In this document: one piece after another, positions 14,087-17,577 of the stretch
Position numbering within the stretch: position 1 is the first letter of the stretch
Layout: each line of letters starts with the position of its first letter
Assembly: GCA_964549155.1 (NCBI GenBank)
Contig: CAZJUG010000020.1
Coordinates: 1-17,577, forward strand
DNA: 17,577 bases
Reading direction: 5' to 3'
Origin: CAKZRD01 sp964549155
GTDB lineage: Archaea > Nanobdellota > Nanobdellia > Pacearchaeales > GW2011-AR1
Notes under the pieces: model-generated
Told to the model about the DNA's origin: nothing
Database searches by the model: none
Seen by the model: only the letters and a program-made list of their open reading frames with translations
Position numbers and translations under genes: made by a program

Positions 14087-14239
14087 TTATTCGAATGTGG
14101 TCACCTTGAAACCTAAACCTTTTCTTTCCCAGACTGCCTGGGGGAAGGCTTTTTGTATTCCTCTGAATAGTGTATCGGATTCTCTTGATAGGTCCGAAGG
14201 ATTCAGATTATCATATTTTATGTCTATATAAACTTCCAT
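14087..14239 (-). CDS. 50-residue protein, unknown function
   Basis: 50 residues, starting MEVYIDIKYDNLNPSDLSRE and ending WERKGLGFKVTTFE. It has no cysteine and no membrane segment, and is predicted as a small mixed alpha/beta fold (strand, Ser/Asp-rich turn, amphipathic helix SDTLFRGIQKAFPQ, strand). The case for a real gene is the start context: a strong Shine-Dalgarno AGGAGGTG (14250-14243) 3 nt before ATG 14239, and a TATA box TATATAAA whose 29-nt point falls at the first base of the Shine-Dalgarno. It is between trpS (convergent) and tgt (same strand). No family recognised. Confidence 0.7.
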   Translation of the reverse strand: MEVYIDIKYDNLNPSDLSRESDTLFRGIQKAFPQAVWERKGLGFKVTTFE

Positions 14240-14279
14240 TTTCACCTCCTACGAATATAAAGTGTGAGTTGTTTATATA
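14240..14279 (-). promoter_or_regulatory. promoter and Shine-Dalgarno-only leader of the 50-residue gene
   Basis: Minus-strand TATATAAA (14279-14272). The start predicted 29 nt on is 14250, so the leader would be about 11 nt, AGGAGGTGAAA, just a Shine-Dalgarno. A nearer TTTATATT (14261-14254) is an alternative box. Confidence 0.5.
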
Positions 14280-14332
14280 TACATTCTAATCCGGGATAGT
14301 TATTTCTTTTGACAATCATGCTTATAAAGTGT

Positions 14333-14348
14333 TTCACTAAAAAGTGAA
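14333..14348 (-). terminator. small hairpin downstream of tgt
   Basis: TTCACT / AGTGAA with an AAAA loop. On the tgt strand it follows several T-rich stretches. The same region has a CTTATAAAG TATA-like box (14321-14329) of unclear use. Confidence 0.3.
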
Positions 14349-14373
14349 GTGTAACTATTTTAGAAAAACAAAA

Positions 14374-15513
14374 CTAATTTTTATAGACTTTTCTTATCTT
14401 ATTCTTAAACTCTTTGAATTTTCCTTTCTTGATGGCTTCTTTTGATTCTTTCATTAGATTTTGAAGATAGTATAGATTATGAAATGATGCTAATCGCATT
14501 CCAACCGATTCTTGTTGTTTTAATTGATATCTTATGTAGGCTCTTGAATAATTTTTACAGACCATACAATTACATTTCTCATCTAGTGGCTTCTTGTCTT
14601 CTTTGTATCTGGATTGCATTAGTCTTAATCTTCCCTTGGAAGTGAAAATTGTTCCATGTCTAGCACATTTTGTAGGAAAACGAGAATCAAACATATCAAC
14701 CCCCAAGGAAATCGCTTCAAGAATCTCTGGAGGATTTCCTGCACCCATCAAATAACAAGGTTTTTCTTCTCCAATGATTCCTTTATGAATCTTAACCATC
14801 TCCATTTCCTGTTCTTCAGTTTCTCCTAATGCTAGGCCCCCTATAGAATATCCATCAAAATCTAGTTCTTTTAGTTCACTAGCTGACTTTTCTCTTAAGT
14901 CCTTATGGATTCCACCCTGGGTGATTCCCCAAAGAAGTTGCCTTTTATTTTTAGGTAATTTTTTCTGAAGTTCATCATGTTCTTTTTTGCATCGTTCTGC
15001 CCAAGATGTTGTTCTTTCCACGGCAAGTTCTATTTCTTTCCTGGAATGTTCAATTAAGGGCATTGTGTCTAGACACATAGCAATTTCTGAATCAATATCT
15101 AGTTGAATTTTCATGTCTTTTTCCGGAGTTATGAAAATCCTTCTATCTTCGTAAGGATTTCTAAACCAAACACCTTCTTCATCAGATTTTATGTATAATG
15201 AGGGAGAATACATTTGAAAACCTCCCGAATCTGTCACATTTATTCCATCCCATTTCATGAAATTTCCAATTCCCCCCATTTTCTTAACTAGCTTTTCACC
15301 TGGGCGAAGATGGAGAATAAGAGTATTTGAAATTATAGCTTTTGTATTCATTTCTTTTAAATCTAAAGAAGAAATTTGTTTTACAGAAGCTTTTGTAGCT
15401 ACAGGCATAAAGAAGGGCGTTTCAATTTTTCCTTTCTTTGTCTGAATGACTCCAATACGGGCTTCAGTTTTTTTATCTTTGTGGAGAATTTTAAAACAAG
15501 AGGTGGTTTTCAT
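14374..15513 (-). CDS. tgt: bacterial-type tRNA-guanine(34) transglycosylase
   Basis: 379 residues. TGT swaps a guanine in tRNA for a deazaguanine. Zinc ligands C314-x-C316-x2-C319 and H345 are present, as are catalytic aspartates D95 (VTDSGGFQ) and D276 (DMFDSRFPT), and base-contacting D149 and Q199 (GITQGG). The DMFDSRFPTKCARHGTIFTS segment, NYSRAYIRY, ASFHNLYYLQNLM and the lack of a PUA domain identify the bacterial/eukaryal type that acts at anticodon position 34, not the longer archaeal arcTGT that acts at position 15. Two pocket positions differ from preQ1-using enzymes such as that of Zymomonas: Met151 where Cys158 is usual and Leu229 where Val233 is usual (alignment by eye). Likely acquired by transfer from bacteria (inference). 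The TATA box begins 29 nt upstream. Confidence 0.95.
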   Translation of the reverse strand: MKTTSCFKILHKDKKTEARIGVIQTKKGKIETPFFMPVATKASVKQISSLDLKEMNTKAIISNTLILHLRPGEKLVKKMGGIGNFMKWDGINVTDSGGFQMYSPSLYIKSDEEGVWFRNPYEDRRIFITPEKDMKIQLDIDSEIAMCLDTMPLIEHSRKEIELAVERTTSWAERCKKEHDELQKKLPKNKRQLLWGITQGGIHKDLREKSASELKELDFDGYSIGGLALGETEEQEMEMVKIHKGIIGEEKPCYLMGAGNPPEILEAISLGVDMFDSRFPTKCARHGTIFTSKGRLRLMQSRYKEDKKPLDEKCNCMVCKNYSRAYIRYQLKQQESVGMRLASFHNLYYLQNLMKESKEAIKKGKFKEFKNKIRKVYKN

Positions 15514-15534
15514 AATTGAAAATGTCCAGTAAGC

Positions 15535-15542
15535 TTTATTAA
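15535..15542. promoter_or_regulatory. shared bidirectional TATA box for tgt and the 15564 gene
   Basis: TTTATTAA on plus, TTAATAAA on minus. Its first base is 29 nt from the ATG in both directions (15535 to 15564; 15542 to 15513). No other good box lies in the 50-bp divergent spacer. Confidence 0.6.
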
Positions 15543-15563
15543 TCCTTTCTTTTTTAGTTTTTT

Positions 15564-16058
15564 ATGAAAGCGGTCGATTTCCTGAAAAGACTTGAAGGAA
15601 AAGATTTTTTCAAGGAATTTAAAAAAGAGAATGAAGATTTGTATCTTTGTGCAGTATTTTGCATACTTAGCAAGGAAGAAACAGAGGGAGATAAGGTTAC
15701 CTTAGACTTTTTTGTTCCATCTAAAAAGAAAGTTGCATTCTCAGAAAGTCCTTTTGAGAGTATTTGTTTTTCTGAAGAAGAAGGAAAGGAATTCTCTGAA
15801 ATAAAAGATTTAGGTAAGATTGAAATCGATGTAGAAGATTTATGGAATGAAGTTGAAGAAATAAAAAAGGCAAAGACAATCTCCCACAATACTGGGAAGA
15901 TTATAGGGGTTCTGACAAATGACGAATGGAATCTCACTTGCTTGAGTCCTTCAATTGATTTGCTTAGAATAAAAATAAGTCCTAAAACAAAAGAAGTTTT
16001 ATCTATAAAGAAAGAAAGTCTCGGGGATATGATGAAGATAAAAAAGGGACCTGCTTAG
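15564..16058 (+). CDS. conserved-looking hypothetical protein, unknown function
   Basis: 164 residues, acidic, soluble, two internal cysteine regions (YLCAVFCIL near 27-35; ESICF; LTCLSP) with no metal-binding pattern. Features: an N-terminal helix KAVDFLKRLEGKDFFKEFKK, beta strands (KVTLDFFVPS), a helix IDVEDLWNEVEEIKKAK, then a C-terminal block KIIGVLTNDEWNLTCLSP and LLRIKISPKTKEVLSIKKES. That block, with W-N-[IL]-T and [NR]-I-K-I then K-T/G-x-[IV]-[LI], resembles a small alpha/beta family I associate with DPANN genomes and a PepSY-like strand pattern, but this is an impression. It diverges from tgt and shares its TATA box. Its stop codon is inside a perfect hairpin. Confidence 0.8.
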   Translation: MKAVDFLKRLEGKDFFKEFKKENEDLYLCAVFCILSKEETEGDKVTLDFFVPSKKKVAFSESPFESICFSEEEGKEFSEIKDLGKIEIDVEDLWNEVEEIKKAKTISHNTGKIIGVLTNDEWNLTCLSPSIDLLRIKISPKTKEVLSIKKESLGDMMKIKKGPA

Positions 16059-16070
16059 TTTCAACTAAGC
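16053..16070 (+). terminator. hairpin overlapping the stop codon of the 15564 gene
   Basis: GCTTAGT (16053-16059), loop TTCA, ACTAAGC (16064-16070), a perfect 7-bp stem containing the TAG stop; T-rich sequence follows from 16076. Possible terminator or 3'-end stabiliser. Confidence 0.45.
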
Positions 16071-16101
16071 CAAGTCTTTCAAATGAGTACTTTTTATTCT
16101 C

Positions 16102-16272
16102 TTAAGAGACCAGTTCAAGGATTTTAGATTCTTTGAATGTTCTTACTTCCGAAGAGGGATTTTCTTTCTCAACGGAAGTTGTATAGGGATTTATCAGGGT
16201 ATATCTTGAATGTTTTCCGAACCATCCTTCACTTGTGTCATATTCCAAATAGTCTTCCATTTTTTCTTTCAT
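16102..16272 (-). CDS. 56-residue protein, unknown function
   Basis: 56 residues, MKEKMEDYLEYDTSEGWFGK at the start and TFKESKILELVS at the end. Acidic and polar, with aromatic EGWFGKHSRYTLINPY in the middle, no cysteine, no membrane segment. A TATA box TTTATATT (16311-16304) places the transcript start near 16282, leaving a leader of about 10 nt (CGGAAGAAAA) with a weak Shine-Dalgarno. An internal Met5 start is also possible. Convergent with the 15564 gene. Coding status is supported by promoter position and sensible composition only. Confidence 0.5.
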   Translation of the reverse strand: MKEKMEDYLEYDTSEGWFGKHSRYTLINPYTTSVEKENPSSEVRTFKESKILELVS

Positions 16273-16303
16273 TTTTCTTCCGAAGTTTAGTTATCTAGAA
16301 GTT

Positions 16304-16311
16304 AATATAAA
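16304..16311 (-). promoter_or_regulatory. promoter of the 56-residue gene
   Basis: Minus-strand TTTATATT preceded by GGGCAATCGTA; 39 nt before the ATG. Confidence 0.5.
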
Positions 16312-16365
16312 TACGATTGCCCAAAGAAATTCAATATTTTTTTAAAGAAATCTAAGGGCGGATAT

Positions 16366-16437
16366 TTAAAAAAGAACCCCTAGAATAGCTACAGCTACAA
16401 TGACATTACATAACTTGTTCATTGTATTCATAGCCAT
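16366..16437 (-). CDS. 23-residue single-membrane-helix microprotein
   Basis: 23 residues: a polar start MAMNTMNKL, then a hydrophobic stretch CNVIVAVAILGVLF that runs to the stop and is long enough for a short membrane helix. There is no Shine-Dalgarno, but a perfect TTTATAAA box begins 29 nt before the ATG, the same spacing as the leaderless genes of this window. Two further in-frame Met codons follow at residues 3 and 6. The function is unknown; short hydrophobic peptides of this kind include membrane-complex subunits and toxins, and nothing here chooses between them. It is next to the insertion sequence but outside its ends. Confidence 0.45.
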   Translation of the reverse strand: MAMNTMNKLCNVIVAVAILGVLF

Positions 16438-16458
16438 AGAGAATTATATTCTATAGAG

Positions 16459-16466
16459 TTTATAAA
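16459..16466 (-). promoter_or_regulatory. promoter of the 23-residue microprotein
   Basis: TTTATAAA, 29 nt before the ATG at 16437. Confidence 0.5.
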
Positions 16467-16524
16467 TTCTTCTATTTCCTAGAAAAATAATATCTCTGGA
16501 GGTCTTATCTTATTTATCGAGAGA

Positions 16525-16561
16525 ACATTAGTTCCGAATAAGACAAAATTTTAAGAAACCG
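16525..16561 (+). repeat. direct repeat, left copy
   Basis: 37 bp starting ACATTAGTTCCGAATAAGAC and ending TTTTAAGAAACCG. It matches the copy at 17486-17523 except for two substitutions and one indel. It ends 19 bp before the left end of the insertion sequence. Confidence 0.8.
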
Positions 16562-16580
16562 TGTAAAAGCAAGGGACATA

Positions 16581-17488
16581 TGTCCTACCCTATCAAAAGA
16601 GTAAAATCATTATAAATTTCATCAGGTGTTTTTCCTTGAAGGCTCATATGTGGTCTAAAATGATTGTACCTCATTCTCCAAAGTTCAGGATCTTTATTAC
16701 AAAAGTTAAACTCTCGTTTAAAAGTTTGGAACAATCTTTCGACCTTTCCTTGTGTCGTTGGAGAATGAATCGCTCCACGAATATGCTGAATTCCTCTGGA
16801 TTTCAACTTTCTATCAAACTTTGAGTGCTTACTTTTCAGCCCATATGCGGAACCATTGTCGGTCAATATTTGTTTTGGCTTATCATAAATCTCGATTAAT
16901 TTGTCAATTAAATTAATAACAACTGCAGTAGTTACAGAGTTTACTGCAACGAAAGCAAGACTTTTTCTCGAACAATCATCCATCACTGAAATTACATATT
17001 TGCCTTCGATTTTCTGATCACTATGATCTATTTGCCATAGAGAATTTGGGTGCTTTCTTTGCCAACGAACATATTTGATTCTCTTCTTCTTTCTCTTAGA
17101 AGGATCGACCAATTTATGTTTATTCAAGATTTTATTAATGGATGTATGGCTCAAATTAACAAGAGTTTCTATTTTTTCAGCACCCCATCCAGTACTTTTT
17201 TTAATAGAAACTATCTTTTCCTCTAATTCCTCTGTTATCTTTCTATGGATTGTCTTTGGTCTTCTTGATTTATCCAAGTAGTCCCAATCCGTATTATAAA
17301 GTTTATTTGTCCATCTCCTTAAGGTTCTGATATTTACCTCAAAATTAAATTTTGTAAATAGAATTTTTCTACACTGGTTATTTGTATGTCCATTATTTCT
17401 TAACTTGAAATATTCTTTTCTTAGCTCTTCCTTTTTCATAAAAAGAAGTAAAATTCATGCATAAACTAAATTATTGTGGTCTAGGACA
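16581..17488 (-). mobile_element. IS481-family insertion sequence
   Basis: About 908 bp. The ends carry short inverted repeats TGTCCTA (16581-16587) and TAGGACA (17482-17488), starting TGT and ending ACA as in IS481 elements, with weaker similarity continuing inward (CCC/GACC). The transposase fills the element and its TAG stop is inside the left repeat. No clear target-site duplication is seen (ACATA left, TTATT right). Confidence 0.65.
16585..17439 (-). CDS. IS481-family DDE transposase
   Basis: 284 residues. N-terminal helix-turn-helix region (about 1-120; LRKEYFKLRNNGHTNNQCRK and VNIRTLRRWTNKLY), then an RNase H-like integrase core with D138 in LWQIDHSD, D194 in ILTDNGSAYG and E234 in TTQGKVERLFQTFKREF, followed by YNHFRPHMSLQGKTPDEIY. 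All three catalytic residues are present and the frame is complete, so the enzyme may be active. The start is ATG 17439; a weak TATA-like TAGTTTAT begins 29 nt upstream. The final TAG is part of the terminal repeat, a very compact arrangement. Confidence 0.93.
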   Translation of the reverse strand: MKKEELRKEYFKLRNNGHTNNQCRKILFTKFNFEVNIRTLRRWTNKLYNTDWDYLDKSRRPKTIHRKITEELEEKIVSIKKSTGWGAEKIETLVNLSHTSINKILNKHKLVDPSKRKKKRIKYVRWQRKHPNSLWQIDHSDQKIEGKYVISVMDDCSRKSLAFVAVNSVTTAVVINLIDKLIEIYDKPKQILTDNGSAYGLKSKHSKFDRKLKSRGIQHIRGAIHSPTTQGKVERLFQTFKREFNFCNKDPELWRMRYNHFRPHMSLQGKTPDEIYNDFTLLIG

Positions 17489-17523
17489 TTATTTCCGGAT
17501 AAGACACAAATTTTAAGAAACCG
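17486..17523 (+). repeat. direct repeat, right copy
   Basis: 38 bp starting ACATTATTTCCGGATAAGAC and ending TTTTAAGAAACCG, in the same orientation as the left copy. Its first three bases coincide with the right end of the insertion sequence. The rest of the window (17524-17577) has no recognisable gene. Confidence 0.8.
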
Positions 17524-17577
17524 GCTTTGCGTCATAAGTCAAATTACTAGCCTAGAATAATAATTCTGTTTTCTCAG

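Noticed and set aside
14320..14350. Plus-strand promoter CTTATAAAG
   Set aside because: No gene or stable RNA starts at the expected distance; the hairpin there is more likely a 3' signal of tgt.
16400..16456. 18-codon plus-strand hydrophobic frame
   Set aside because: It overlaps the minus-strand microprotein, lacks a Shine-Dalgarno and its upstream TATTTAAA does not fit the 29-nt spacing.
16525..17523. CRISPR array from the 37-bp repeats
   Set aside because: Only two copies, separated by a transposase gene, no spacers of uniform size and no cas genes.

Overview
The window looks like a piece of an AT-rich archaeal genome, most likely a DPANN lineage of the Woesearchaeota/Pacearchaeota/Nanoarchaeota type (inference). 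Supporting signs are an L7Ae-S28e-L24e ribosomal protein operon, an archaeal S2, an MCM helicase, an RPA-like OB-fold protein, GatD (found only in archaea), an archaeal/eukaryal-type GlyRS, and TATA-box promoters. Many protein genes appear to be leaderless: the TATA box begins 28-29 nt before the ATG in about a dozen cases. Two runs of exactly 100 N are scaffold gaps of unknown true size; they cut gatC/gatA and gatD.

Layout. 1-1610 (minus): gatC then gatA, tRNA-dependent amidotransferase subunits, with gatA running off the left edge. 1611-1993: intergenic, with a plus-strand promoter followed by a GC-rich, strongly folded candidate non-coding RNA. 1994-2757 (minus): L7Ae-S28e-L24e operon with a structured leader. 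2848-3642 (minus): ribosomal protein S2, also with a leader. 3831-6565 (plus): MCM helicase and an RPA-like protein. 6611-7545 (plus): operon of a membrane-anchored thioredoxin-fold protein that lacks its CxxC, a single-cluster ferredoxin and a small membrane protein, closed by a hairpin terminator. 7590-8219 (minus): gatD, most of its catalytic domain missing in a gap. 8296-9030 (plus): protein with two CCG iron-sulfur motifs. 9065-14060 (plus): GlyRS, TyrRS, an HD-domain nucleotidase, a shrunken cysteine-free relative of Ncs6/CTU1 tRNA thiolases, and TrpRS. 14087-14239 (minus): 50-residue gene with a strong Shine-Dalgarno. 14374-15513 (minus): bacterial-type tRNA-guanine transglycosylase, divergent from a hypothetical gene at 15564-16058 with which it appears to share one TATA box. 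16102-16437 (minus): two small genes, one a 23-residue membrane microprotein. 16581-17488: an IS481-family insertion sequence set between two copies of a 37-bp direct repeat.

Functionally the window is mostly information processing: tRNA charging (Gly, Tyr, Trp and the amidotransferase routes to Gln/Asn), tRNA base modification, ribosome assembly and replication. The strongest candidates for something new are the structured RNA at 1726-1879, the structured 5' leaders of L7Ae and S2 (the exceptions to leaderless transcription), the PP-loop pseudoenzyme at 12446-12946, the symmetric TATA box at 15535-15542, and the 23-residue leaderless membrane peptide.
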